In this document: piece after piece, positions 7,688 through 16,063 of the stretch
Position numbering within the stretch: position 1 is the first letter of the stretch
How the letters are laid out: each line of letters starts with the position of its first letter
Assembly (NCBI RefSeq): GCF_022835695.1
Contig: NZ_BQUV01000005.1
Span: 186,001-250,000 of the forward strand
Length of the DNA stretch: 64,000 nucleotides
Reading direction: 5' to 3'
Source of the DNA: Bradyrhizobium sp. Ce-3
Lineage (GTDB): Bacteria; Pseudomonadota; Alphaproteobacteria; Rhizobiales; Xanthobacteraceae
The notes under the pieces: generated by a model
The model's database searches: none
Seen by the model: the letters and a program-made list of their open reading frames with translations, nothing else
What the model was told of the DNA's origin: nothing
Made by a program: the position numbers and the translations under genes

Positions 7688-8260
7688 ATGGCAAAAATGT
7701 CTACCCCCGATCTCAAGGCGATGCTCGCCTCCGAAAAGGCCGATGCGCTCGCGGCGCTGTCCGCGGCGCGGCTCGCCGAGGAACGGGCGGATGCGATGGA
7801 CTATTATCTCGGCGACATGCGCAAGGACATGCCGGCGCAGGACGGCCGCTCGCGTGCGGTGTCGACCGATGTCGCCGATACCATCGAGGGGCTGATGCCC
7901 TCGCTGATGGATATCTTCGCCGGCTCCGACGAGGTCGTGCGCTTCGAGCCGGTCGGCCCCGAGGACGAGGCAGCCGCGCAGCAGGAGACCGACTACGTCA
8001 ATCATGTCTTCATGCAGCAGAATCCCGGCTTCATGACGCTCTATTCCTTCATCAAGGACGCGCTGCTGTCGAAGGTCGGCATCGTCAAGGTGTGGTGGGA
8101 AGAGAGCGAAGAGGAGAGCCGGGAGACCTATTACGATCTCAGCGACGACCAGTTTGCGCTGCTGGCGCAGGCTGTGATGGAGTCGGGCAGCGCGATGAAG
8201 ATCGTCGAGCACACCGTGCATGGTACGGCTGACGATGCCGTGACGGAGGCGACGAGCTGA
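7688..8260 (+). CDS. Portal protein, N-terminal fragment (split gene)
   Basis: The ATG at 7688 (MAKMSTPDLKAML) has AGAGG upstream. The 190-residue product matches the start of large phage portal proteins: a helical lead, then RSRAVSTDVADTIEGLMPSL, FAGSDEVVRFEP and LYSFIKDALLSKVGIVKVWW. The frame ends at 8260 without the clip, stem and wing domains. These resume at about 12027 on the far side of 3.8 kb of cargo. Together the two parts would make a portal of about 740 residues with no obvious gap. Portals form the dodecameric DNA gate of the capsid. As drawn the gene is interrupted. Confidence 0.8.
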   Translation: MAKMSTPDLKAMLASEKADALAALSAARLAEERADAMDYYLGDMRKDMPAQDGRSRAVSTDVADTIEGLMPSLMDIFAGSDEVVRFEPVGPEDEAAAQQETDYVNHVFMQQNPGFMTLYSFIKDALLSKVGIVKVWWEESEEESRETYYDLSDDQFALLAQAVMESGSAMKIVEHTVHGTADDAVTEATS

Positions 8261-8329
8261 CTGCGCCGGCTCCCGGTGCATCACAGGGTATCCGCGCGAA
8301 GACAACGAATTGACGCTCGCGCGACTGAC

Positions 8330-8620
8330 CTAGAAGGAAGTCCCGAGCAGCAACATGCTCAGAATACCCCAAACCAGCATGATCCATTCGATACGCATTG
8401 CCTTCAGGCGGTAGCTGCGTCCTAGCTCCGTAAGCCTCTCCGGCTTGATGGCGCGGGCGACGAACCGAAAACCAAAGATACTGGTTTTCGCATATTCCGA
8501 GAAGCGGGTGCCCGGAAGCAGATTGTTCAACGCCAGGCGCATGTTGTTGCCCCACCACAACAGAAGAGCGAGCGATCCCGCGAACCACGCTACAACAATC
8601 GCAATTGTGAGGCTGTCCAT
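8330..8620 (-). CDS. Two-helix membrane protein (minus-strand cargo)
   Basis: A 96-residue protein: helix 1 MDSLTIAIVVAWFAGSLALL, a basic cytoplasmic middle (FRFVARAIKPERLTELGRSYR) and helix 2 EWIMLVWGILSMLLLGTSF. The start at 8620 gives a clean membrane protein; a longer upstream frame is unlikely. It lies inside the block that splits the portal gene and reads opposite to it. No family recognised. It could be an immunity or exclusion protein, but nothing in the sequence proves this. Confidence 0.5.
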   Translation of the reverse strand: MDSLTIAIVVAWFAGSLALLLWWGNNMRLALNNLLPGTRFSEYAKTSIFGFRFVARAIKPERLTELGRSYRLKAMRIEWIMLVWGILSMLLLGTSF

Positions 8621-8741
8621 TGTCGCAGGCTCCAAACTGGAGTTGAGCGCCGAGTACTGACACGCGAGTTTCTTGCGACTGCAAAGTCGCAGCGTTTGCG
8701 GAACGTTGGCAAGTGCTTGCCACCAATCACTGGAGATAGCA

Positions 8742-9488
8742 ATGGCTGAGCGTGAGCGTAGTATTCGTTGGCCCGACGGAGGGTCATTCACGATACCGAT
8801 CCCATTCACGCCTTTCGGGATTCAAAGATCTTACTATGCGAACCCTGGGTCGCCGGACGCGCCACGCGTGACCTATACGGGAAGCGTGGGTATCGGCACC
8901 AGCGGGTGGGGCCCGCACGCGGTCTTTCTCAGGAATGGAATGACGTCACGGGACACTCTTGGCTGGGGCGCATCCGGCAACGTGTCGTCAATTGTACCGT
9001 CCGTGACCGTGAATGCCAGCATTCCGGATCAATACAACATTCCGCTGCCGTGGAAGGCGAAGGTGTCGTCCATTGAAGCCGGGGTCGGTTCACCAGGTGC
9101 GAGCGCCGCAATGACCTATACTTGGACGCCTCAACAGGTTTCCGATTATTTGGCTAGGTCAGGATTGGTTGCCAGCGATCTGTTGCGGCGCGCGCCATCG
9201 TTGAACCTCGTCACGCCCGCCATGGGACCCAATGACGAACTCTCCCCATTCGAACGGGATCTGCGCGGCGGCGTCGGCTCTGCTGGCGCTCCCAGCGAAG
9301 CGCCGCTTCGGTATCTTAGCCGGAGCCAGCAAGGTGCGCTTGGGGACGGTATGGGTGATTGGCGAACATCGGCTGCGCCGGTCCTACCATGGAGCCCGAC
9401 GGCCCCAGCGGCATCATCACCGCAACCCGGCGGCCTGTACGGTCTGATGCTCGACTATCTGCGCGACAACTACCCCTCGGATCGCTGA
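8742..9488 (+). CDS. Cargo protein with glycine/serine-rich body and proline-rich tail
   Basis: Start at 8742 (MAERERSIRWPDGGSF) after GGAGAT; 248 residues. Residues about 35-150 alternate Gly, Ser, Val and Thr (YTGSVGIGTSGWG, GNVSSIVPSVTVNASIPD, GSPGASAAMTYTWTP) and look like beta-strands, as in secreted or pore-forming proteins. The tail is proline-rich and ends GGLYGLMLDYLRDNYPSDR, a version of the GGLxGxL motif found in the other proline-rich cargo proteins. No signal peptide. No family recognised; an effector or toxin is a guess. Confidence 0.5.
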   Translation: MAERERSIRWPDGGSFTIPIPFTPFGIQRSYYANPGSPDAPRVTYTGSVGIGTSGWGPHAVFLRNGMTSRDTLGWGASGNVSSIVPSVTVNASIPDQYNIPLPWKAKVSSIEAGVGSPGASAAMTYTWTPQQVSDYLARSGLVASDLLRRAPSLNLVTPAMGPNDELSPFERDLRGGVGSAGAPSEAPLRYLSRSQQGALGDGMGDWRTSAAPVLPWSPTAPAASSPQPGGLYGLMLDYLRDNYPSDR

Positions 9489-9567
9489 CGGTTTCCAGGC
9501 CGGATGGCGAAGCGCGGGGAGTCTGGTGCATAGTGTCGACTGTCGTCGAAATGTTCGGGGAATTGCC

Positions 9568-9944
9568 ATGTCTGTCGTCTTCTTTGCCGTCGCCGCGATT
9601 GTCGCCATATGGTCGGCCGTCAAGTCCGAGGTCATTCGTCGCGAGCTTGTCGATGCGTTCCTTCCACAGTTCCAGGACTACGACATGTCGCGATACGCGC
9701 TTCACACTTATGCGTTCGCGCCTTCGACGCCGCTATCCCTGCAAGCTGAGTACATGAAGATGCTGTGCGGTGGGTGCGCGGCTGCGTTGAGCGGTTCGCC
9801 TGGATTTTCGCGGCGGGAAATGCTGTGTTTAGTTGTGCCGTGCTGATCGGCTTCTTCTGGGCCGCCTATCATTCAAATCCTGGAAATCCTATCGAACCAA
9901 CTGCGGGCTGGCAGTCGATCAAACGGGGTAGGGAGCACAGATGA
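9568..9944 (+). pseudogene. Two-helix membrane protein, apparently frameshifted
   Basis: The frame from 9568 begins with a membrane helix (MSVVFFAVAAIVAIWSAV) and continues to a premature stop at 9846. A shift by one base near 9768 opens a frame (RWVRGCVERFAWIFAAGNAV, then FSCAVLIGFFWAAY) that supplies a convincing second helix and ends at 9944, overlapping the start of the next gene as ATGA. The overlap suggests that the intact gene was translationally coupled to the ClpP-like gene. Either the gene is broken or the read has an indel. Confidence 0.45.
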
Positions 9945-10984
9945 CAGCAGGGACTTATGGTGGAGCAACGTTTGGCTGGCCATGGGGCCAGACTTTGAAG
10001 GATTGCCTGACTGGGCCGTCGGCTGAGGTCGTCCCGGGTCGAAGCCAACTTGTCGACATGGAGATTCCATGCAAGATGTTGAGCTACTTCATGATCCTTC
10101 ACCTCATCTGCGGCGCAGTGATCATCGGGGCGTGGCGTGAAGCATTCGTGCGACCCAAGATTCGGTGGACAGCGTTTCTAGTGATCCTGCTTCAAATGTG
10201 CAGTCTCCGGTTAGTCCATGCAGAGCCGGATGGTTTCGATAAGGATTCGTTCTACCGGGCTGTCAGATACTGCCGACAGAATGCGCTGCGCGGCTTGGGT
10301 TCAATGTCCAGTCCAGGTCCGCTGTCCCTCAGCCCAGATAAGCGAATCCTGTGTTTTGACGGCCCTATTGCTGCAAACTTGAATGTCTCACTGGCGAGAA
10401 GCCTCGCGGAAGGCGGGCTCTTTGTCGTTCGGAGTAACGGCGGGATAGCGGCGCCGGCGATCGAGCTTTCGGACATCATTCGGGATCGTCGCGCGAAGGT
10501 CGTCGTTTATGACTATTGTTATTCAGCCTGCGCGCTATTTTTTCTTGTCGCATCCTACGAGACATATGTGCTCAGGGGCGCTCTGGTCGCCTGGCACAAT
10601 ACTCCGGGCATAGATACAGCGCCTCCTCTTTGCACTTTTCTGGTGGACCCCCACGACGGGGGCGGTCCGAAGTTGCAACGCGGACCATGTATAGAGGACG
10701 GCGGCGATGTGATTTCAGGGATGTTCCAAGAATTCTTCAAGGACCGAGCCGTCTCCCCCTTCCAAGTGCCTCCAGACAGCCGCTACGTGCGACGGCGGTT
10801 GGTGGCCATGTATGCGGATTCGGGAGTGGATCGCGACATCGCCTGGACGATTCACCCGAGGTACTACCCAGGATTGTTCAAGACAAAGATCGTCTATGAA
10901 GCCTACCCAGAAAGCCAGAGCGAGGTCGATGACATGGCCGCGGCCTGGCTGGGATGGAAGACCAAGATTATCTACGACCCATAA
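9941..10984 (+). CDS. Membrane-anchored or secreted ClpP-fold-like protein, paralogue 1
   Basis: 347 residues; GGGAG lies upstream of the ATG. Two hydrophobic N-terminal segments (residues 48-66 and 77-94, the second ending LVHA|EP like a signal peptide) imply a periplasmic body. The body follows the ClpP/crotonase-like layout of the COG3904 group: CFDGPI (139-142), EGGLFVVRSNGG (157-168), then YDYCYSAC (190-197) with the presumed nucleophile Ser195, and GALVAWHN (213-220) with His219. It is clearly homologous to the product of 16451-17362 (shared ends EAYPESQ and IYDP). It is followed by a proline-rich partner at 11121. Enzyme activity is inferred from motifs. Confidence 0.6.
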   Translation: MTAGTYGGATFGWPWGQTLKDCLTGPSAEVVPGRSQLVDMEIPCKMLSYFMILHLICGAVIIGAWREAFVRPKIRWTAFLVILLQMCSLRLVHAEPDGFDKDSFYRAVRYCRQNALRGLGSMSSPGPLSLSPDKRILCFDGPIAANLNVSLARSLAEGGLFVVRSNGGIAAPAIELSDIIRDRRAKVVVYDYCYSACALFFLVASYETYVLRGALVAWHNTPGIDTAPPLCTFLVDPHDGGGPKLQRGPCIEDGGDVISGMFQEFFKDRAVSPFQVPPDSRYVRRRLVAMYADSGVDRDIAWTIHPRYYPGLFKTKIVYEAYPESQSEVDDMAAAWLGWKTKIIYDP

Positions 10985-11120
10985 TGCTGTGCTGTGCGCG
11001 TTGGGATTGGCGACAGACCTGCTCCGGCGCTGTCCGAAAGGGCGAGCAAATATCCCGCAATTGGAACACTGCTCCGTGTCTGCAGCAGATCGAGGAAGTG
11101 TCTAACCGATAGAAGCTGAA

Positions 11121-11957
11121 ATGAAAAAAATTGTCCCAGAACGGAATCCAGCATCGAGCCGTATTCTTTCGAAGATTGATGCAAATCCATTGGAACGAGA
11201 GCGAGAGCGACAGCGGGAACTGGAGCGGAAGCAAGAGCAGGAGCGAAGGCGCGAGCTAGAACGAAAATCGGGGTTGAAAGAATTCAATAACAGTCTTCCA
11301 TTTATTATCGGCGGCGGGACAATACCCAACCTCGATGAGTTTCAGCAGTTTCAGAGTCTAACCGGCCAGTCAGACTCAGCGCAATTGCCAACCGAACCTT
11401 CATTCGATCCCAATCAACCGTTTAGCTACCCGTCAGGGGACGCAAAATGGCCCGATCCCACAGAGAAATGGACTGATCCGCCTGACCGCCCGCCCGGCTG
11501 GGTTGAACCGGATCCCGTCGATCCAAGATATTGGATCTTGGGTCCGCCGAAGCGAGTCGATGTAGCGCCATCATTGGATAAATTGAGCAGGCCGAACACG
11601 AATGGGGCCGCCTTTGCTTCGGCGGGTGGGCGACAGCCGGCATCGACTCTCAATCCATTCCTCGAACCTGTGCCCGCTACGCGGCCTGCCTCGCTTGAAA
11701 CGGCGGGGGGTCTTCTGGGGCGGATAGTTGCTCTCACGGATAACGATGTGGAAGGTCGAGATCGGCCAGCGTCAGTGATCGAGGCCCGGCCGCCGACCGA
11801 CGTCGTCAACCAAGATGCACCTCCGGCGAGGTCTCTCCAGAGGGTCTCTGGTCGTCCTCTTTTGCCGCCTGACATTGCCGATCCGCGATATCCCGATCTG
11901 CTGCCGCTCGGTCTTGACGGTATTCCGCAAAGATACGCGCGCAATTCGCGCAAATAG
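11121..11957 (+). CDS. Charged coiled-coil and proline-rich cargo protein
   Basis: 278 residues in three parts: an alternating Glu/Arg helix at residues 24-50 (ERERERQRELERKQEQERRR), a long disordered proline-rich region (DPTEKWTDPPDRPPGWVEPD, DPRYWILGPPKR), and a tail containing AGGLLGRIVAL. The GGLLG motif recurs in the other proline-rich cargo proteins. It follows ClpP-like paralogue 1 in the same orientation, as the protein at 17386 follows paralogue 2. The 135-base gap between the genes holds nothing recognisable. No family known to me. Confidence 0.5.
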   Translation: MKKIVPERNPASSRILSKIDANPLERERERQRELERKQEQERRRELERKSGLKEFNNSLPFIIGGGTIPNLDEFQQFQSLTGQSDSAQLPTEPSFDPNQPFSYPSGDAKWPDPTEKWTDPPDRPPGWVEPDPVDPRYWILGPPKRVDVAPSLDKLSRPNTNGAAFASAGGRQPASTLNPFLEPVPATRPASLETAGGLLGRIVALTDNDVEGRDRPASVIEARPPTDVVNQDAPPARSLQRVSGRPLLPPDIADPRYPDLLPLGLDGIPQRYARNSRK

Positions 11958-12017
11958 ACGACCGGCGTATCGCGCGTCGAACCGTCGTACACCTCCATCA
12001 GATGAGTTCTCACAAAC

Positions 12018-13673
12018 ATGGCTGTTCCCATGCTTCAGGGGCCGGCGGCGCTGCCGCTTGGCTCACCCATTACTCATGACGTCACCATCGTCACCACGCG
12101 AAAGCTCGCGCAGGCGAGGGTGATGGGCGTTCCGCCGGAGGAATTCGGCATCGAGCGCGGCGCACGCTGCATCCGCGACTGCAACTATTGCTTCCACGAA
12201 GTGGTGACCAAGACGGAAGCTCAGCTGATCGCCGAAGGCTTTGATGCCGCGCAGATCAAGTCGCTGAACGACTATACGGGCTACGCCAATATCGAGACGC
12301 TCGCGCGCGACACCGCAGACGAACATTTCGGCACCGGTGCCGGCGGGATCAACGCCGCGGCGCGGCTGGTTCGGGTCACCGAGCACTATGTGCGGATGGA
12401 CTATGAAGGCAACGGCCGGCCGTGCCTGTACCAGGTGATCACCGGCGGTGACGAGAGCGAGATCCTGCGCAAGGATGGGCGCGACTGTATCACGGCATTC
12501 GACGCCGTTCCCTTCGCGGCGACGACGCCGGTGCCGATGACGCACCGGTTCTTCGGGCGCTCGATTGCGGAGCTCGTGATGCCGTTGCAGCGGGAGAAGA
12601 CCGCGCTGAAGCGTGGCGCGCTGGACAATCTCTATCTGCACAACAATCCTCGCGTCGAGGTGGCCGAGAGCAATGCCGGGCCCAATACGCTCGATGACTT
12701 GCTGGTCTCGCGGCCGGGCGGCGTCGTGCGCACCAAGACTCCGGGCGGGCTGAACTGGCAGGTGGTGCCCGACATCACCTCGTCGATCTACCCGATGATG
12801 CAGTATCTCGATGCCGAGCTCGAGAGCCGCACCGGTCTCAGCCGCCAGTCGCAGGGCATCGATGCCAATGCATTGCAGAACCAGTCCGCGACTGCGGTGG
12901 CTCAGGTGTTCTCGGCCTCGCAGATGCGGATCAAGCTGATTGCGCGGATCATGGCCGAGGGCGTGCGCGACGTCTTCGCGCTGTTGCACGGCACCATCCG
13001 CAAGCACGGTCAGCAGCAGCAAACGGTGCGGCTGCGCAATGCCTGGATCACCGTCGATCCGCGCAACTGGAAGACCCGCGACGACATGACGATCAATGTC
13101 GGCCTCGGCACCGGCGGCAAGGCGCAGCAATTCGCGCAGGTGATGGCGCTGGCCAATGTACAGAAGGAATTGATTGGCGGCGGCAAGCTCAACATGGTCG
13201 GCGACCGCGAGCTCTACAACACCGCCGTCGAGCTGACCCGGATCATGGGGCACAAGAACCCGGGCCGGTTCTTCAACGACCCGACCGCCGTCAATCCGCA
13301 GACCGGCCAGCTATTGTATCCGCCGCCGGCGCCGCCAACGCCGCCGCCCGATCCACGGATGCTGGCGCTGCAGGCCAAGGCGCAGGCCGATCAGCTTGCG
13401 GTTGCCCATCGTGCGCAGATCGAGCAGCAGAAGGCACAGGCCGATGCGATCCATCAAAAGCTCAAGGCCGAAGCCGAGATCGAACTGGCGAAGATCAAGG
13501 CCGAGCTCGATGCCCAGATCAAGGTATTCGACACGCATCTGAAGGCTGCGACGGAAGCGCGGAAATCGGAACGCTCCCATTTGCCGGGGGCACGAAAGGC
13601 GAGAGACGGCCATCACTATGTTCCGGACCCGAAGCGGCCCGGCAAGTTCTTGATGGTTGTTCATCATGTCTGA
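12018..13673 (+). CDS. Portal protein, C-terminal fragment (split gene)
   Basis: 551 residues that continue the portal begun at 7688: THDVTIVTTRKLAQARVMGV (residues 20-39), IERGARCIRDCNYC, then LQREKTALKRGALDNLYL in the core and the PLPP-rich and helical C-terminus (AQADQLAVAHRAQIEQQKA). The ATG at 12018 lies at the cargo junction and may be fortuitous; without the N-terminal part the portal core is incomplete. The C-terminal peptide (DGHHYVPDPKRPGKFLMVV) overlaps the start of the toxin gene at 13666. A 274-bp stretch (12999-13272) is repeated at 15157-15430. Confidence 0.85.
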   Translation: MAVPMLQGPAALPLGSPITHDVTIVTTRKLAQARVMGVPPEEFGIERGARCIRDCNYCFHEVVTKTEAQLIAEGFDAAQIKSLNDYTGYANIETLARDTADEHFGTGAGGINAAARLVRVTEHYVRMDYEGNGRPCLYQVITGGDESEILRKDGRDCITAFDAVPFAATTPVPMTHRFFGRSIAELVMPLQREKTALKRGALDNLYLHNNPRVEVAESNAGPNTLDDLLVSRPGGVVRTKTPGGLNWQVVPDITSSIYPMMQYLDAELESRTGLSRQSQGIDANALQNQSATAVAQVFSASQMRIKLIARIMAEGVRDVFALLHGTIRKHGQQQQTVRLRNAWITVDPRNWKTRDDMTINVGLGTGGKAQQFAQVMALANVQKELIGGGKLNMVGDRELYNTAVELTRIMGHKNPGRFFNDPTAVNPQTGQLLYPPPAPPTPPPDPRMLALQAKAQADQLAVAHRAQIEQQKAQADAIHQKLKAEAEIELAKIKAELDAQIKVFDTHLKAATEARKSERSHLPGARKARDGHHYVPDPKRPGKFLMVVHHV

Positions 13674-14574
13674 CTTTTCCCTGGTGCCTGTCGACCATCA
13701 GCCGGATTTTGGAGAGATTTCACTTATTCCCGTTGATCACGATCCATTCGCTTCGGACGGCACGGTTCAAGGAGCTGAACCACGATCGGAAGGGCAACTC
13801 CAACGGTCTGTGCCTAGCACCGTTGCTCCATCCGTCGCATCGCCGGGCGAGTCCTACGACCCAGCTTCCGCGGGTGATATCGTTGCGAGCCGGATCGCCG
13901 TACATGATCCAACGGCAGCGCCGATACCCTCCGCTGACAAGCCGCACTTCGATTGGTCAGCTTACTATGGGCCAACCGGCGAATTGAAGACAGCGACCTA
14001 GACGCCGACGCAACGCATCGGATATCTCGCGGCCGATGCGCTCATCGGCATGGGCATGAAGCCGTATACGGCCAACGACCTAGCCTCGCGCATAGGCAAT
14101 GTGCTCAGTCTAACGCCGCTCGGTGTTGTCGGGTCTGCGCTCGATCTCATCGATGCGAAGCACCGTGACGACTTGCCGGGGGCTGTGGCGGCGGCGGCCG
14201 GAATGATACCGGGCGCAAAGAGGCTGGGTGCGCTAAAGGCCGGAAATGTTGCAAGGGAGATAACTCTTTCGCTCTCGGTTCACGGTGAGGCCGCTGCGCA
14301 TGCGGCAGACGCCATCAATGCCGGTCACCCAAGCGTCCTGACGATTGATCGGCCTGGCAAGAACGCGAACAGATGGTTGGCAATTGGCAAGCTGGATAAG
14401 GTTGATGGCAAACACCTGGATGAGTACCCTCCTGCGATGTTCAAAGAAGGTGGGTTCGGGGCCAGCGTTCGGCCGGTCAATCCAAGTCACAACAGGGCGG
14501 CCGGTGCGGTTGTTGGCAATTCATGCCGTGGGTTGGCCGACGGAGCCCAAATCAGGATCATTATTGGAGATTGA
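13666..14574 (+). pseudogene. Polymorphic toxin with NucA/NucB nuclease domain, interrupted by an in-frame TAG
   Basis: The N-terminal part (MSDFSLVPVDHQPDFGEISL) has the duplicated 'SLVPVDHxPF' lead I associate with prophage-borne toxins of Bradyrhizobium. After a TAG at 13999-14001 the same frame continues with TPTQRIGYLAADALIGMGMK and a C-terminal domain typical of NucA/NucB DNases: HAADAINAGHPSVLTIDR, DEYPPAMFKEGG with the catalytic acidic residues, and NPSHNRAAGAVVGN. Related proteins, as I recall them, have Tyr where the TAG stands, so one base change would explain it. Re-start at the ATG at 14050 would still make the whole nuclease domain (174 aa). The immunity gene follows two bases after the stop. 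Confidence 0.75.
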
Positions 14575-14576
14575 CA

Positions 14577-15056
14577 GTGGTGACCACGATCCATTTTGAC
14601 CTGTCCTATGGGCAACTGTCGGTATTCGCGAGCTCGCTGAAGGATCCATATAACGACTGGACTGAACAACACTCGTCGCAAGGCTTCACTTGGCGGCCTG
14701 GCAGCGTGTCGTTTCGTTCCATGGTCGAAGCTGGTCAGCACGCGGCAGAGATCCATGTGGTGAACCACGCCGCTCCCGTTCACCCTGACGCCGTTCGCGC
14801 AGTTGAGGTCCCCTTCGAGGTTCCGGCTGACGGGGCTATAGAAGTCGGGAGTATTTCAGAGACCATTCCGCTGAAGCTGCCGCCCGGGTCGTTTCTGCTG
14901 CGTTGCGAATTCTTTCAACCTTCTGGCACGAATGAAGACGAGCGGGTGCGATTAACCTTCGCGAAGAAGGATACCCCTCGCTTCGCGGTTGTTCGTGCAG
15001 ATCCGGAGCTGTCGGTCGGTAATGAATTGCTGACGACTGCGCGGCCAGCCATTTAG
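14577..15056 (+). CDS. ComJ-like immunity protein for the NucA/NucB toxin
   Basis: GTG start at 14577 (or 14580) with GGAGA upstream inside the toxin's last codons; about 159 residues. The region FDLSYGQLSVF followed by NDWTEQHSSQGFTWRPGSVS matches ComJ (Nin), the inhibitor of the NucA competence nuclease in Bacillus; 'NDWTxxHxxQGFxWRPGSVSF' is the family signature. Tight coupling to a NucA/NucB domain makes an immunity role convincing. It has no signal peptide and should act in the cytoplasm. Bases 15057-15156 hold no gene. Confidence 0.75.
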   Translation: MVTTIHFDLSYGQLSVFASSLKDPYNDWTEQHSSQGFTWRPGSVSFRSMVEAGQHAAEIHVVNHAAPVHPDAVRAVEVPFEVPADGAIEVGSISETIPLKLPPGSFLLRCEFFQPSGTNEDERVRLTFAKKDTPRFAVVRADPELSVGNELLTTARPAI

Positions 15057-15156
15057 TTGGGCGGTCGCCGGCACCATGTGAGCTCGGCAGGGCATAGCTT
15101 CGACCTAGCGGATTTATGAACGTGTGGTCCTCTTGCGGGTCGATTAGCGCACACTT

Positions 15157-15430
15157 CGCAAGCACGACCAGCAGCAGCAAGCCGTGCGGCTGCGCAATGC
15201 CTGGATCACTGTCGATCCGCGCAACTGGAAGACCCGCGACGACATGACGATCAATGTCGGCCTCGGCACCGGCGGCAAGGCGCAGCAATTCGCGCAGGTA
15301 GTGGCGCTGGCCAATGTACAGAAGGAATTGATTGGCGGCGGCAAGCTCAACATGGTCGGCGACCGCGAGCTCTACAACACCGCCGTCGAGCTGACCCGGA
15401 TCATGGGGCACAAGAACCCGGGCCGGTTCT
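15157..15430 (+). repeat. Duplicated internal fragment of the portal gene
   Basis: These 274 bp repeat 12999-13272 with about seven differences by eye, so the copy is recent or has been homogenised. It begins at CGCAAGCACG and ends at CCGGTTCT, where the portal continues TCAACGAC and this copy switches to toxin-like sequence. The reading frame is kept through the junction. Confidence 0.9.
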
Positions 15431-15696
15431 CGCCTGCCGCACAAGCGGGAGGCCAAGCCAACTCCGAAGCGGTCTTGGCAAAAGATGATAAGCACGAGTT
15501 GATGGCCAAGCACGCGTTTGACAGCCGCAATCCGCTGTCTCCATATATTTCCATAACCACCGATCCTGAGGTTGCCCGATCATATGGCGATATACGGTCT
15601 ACCGGCTGCAATTGGCGCCGGGCCGAGCAGTTCGAAACCCATTCAGTCCATATAGTGAAAGCGAGTACCTGGTTCCGCACACATCTCACCGGATGA
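15184..15696 (+). CDS. Portal fragment fused in frame to a toxin-like C-terminal domain
   Basis: Residues 1-82 (from a possible GTG at 15184) are portal sequence. From SPAAQAGGQ onward (residue 83) the protein is unrelated to portal: HAFDSRNPLSPYISITTDPE followed by VARSYGD, and a C-terminal HSVHIVKASTWFRT. The 'NPLSPYIS.T.DPxVA..YG' motif resembles ADP-ribosyltransferase-like domains of polymorphic toxins, in which a Ser-Thr strand contacts NAD; this is a weak, motif-level match. The toxin lacks its own N-terminal delivery region, so it may be a remnant kept next to its partner at 15731. Confidence 0.45.
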   Translation: MRLRNAWITVDPRNWKTRDDMTINVGLGTGGKAQQFAQVVALANVQKELIGGGKLNMVGDRELYNTAVELTRIMGHKNPGRFSPAAQAGGQANSEAVLAKDDKHELMAKHAFDSRNPLSPYISITTDPEVARSYGDIRSTGCNWRRAEQFETHSVHIVKASTWFRTHLTG

Positions 15697-15730
15697 AATC
15701 AAAGGTACCCTTCCGTAACTCAGGTGCGAC

Positions 15731-16063
15731 ATGTCGACATTTCCACAATTTCCAACAATCATTCCGACGAAAAGCTTCACGCTGTCAGATGTGCCGAATG
15801 AATCAGATAATTGGCATGTCATCGGACGCTTCGCGCTGAGTTTTCATCCGTCCGAGGATGACCCGTACAAGCTCAACTGGCGGGACTTGCCCGCCTTGTC
15901 AGCCGATAGCGGCGTGGTGCGGCTTCGGGCACACCTGTTCTTGGAGCAACGGCGCTGGAACCATATGGGCCGTGAGCCGGATACGAGCACCATGACGGCT
16001 GCTTTAAACCTGCCGAACGCGATCCCTTCGCTGGAGAACCTTCGCAATGACGAATGCCGATGA
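15731..16063 (+). CDS. Putative immunity protein for the adjacent toxin-like domain
   Basis: 110 residues, cytoplasmic, starting MSTFPQFPTIIPTKSFTLSD. The later part (VRLRAHLFLEQRRWNHMGRE) is a charged helix followed by a hydrophobic segment. It lies 34 bases after the toxin-like frame, with the spacing and order of a toxin-immunity pair. The 3' end overlaps the next core gene by 17 bases in another frame. No family recognised; the role is inferred from context. Confidence 0.45.
   Translation: MSTFPQFPTIIPTKSFTLSDVPNESDNWHVIGRFALSFHPSEDDPYKLNWRDLPALSADSGVVRLRAHLFLEQRRWNHMGREPDTSTMTAALNLPNAIPSLENLRNDECR

Noticed and set aside
12063-13253. Long minus-strand frame opposite the portal gene
   Set aside because: It mirrors the codons of the portal gene, lacks any domain pattern and is a normal shadow in GC-rich DNA.
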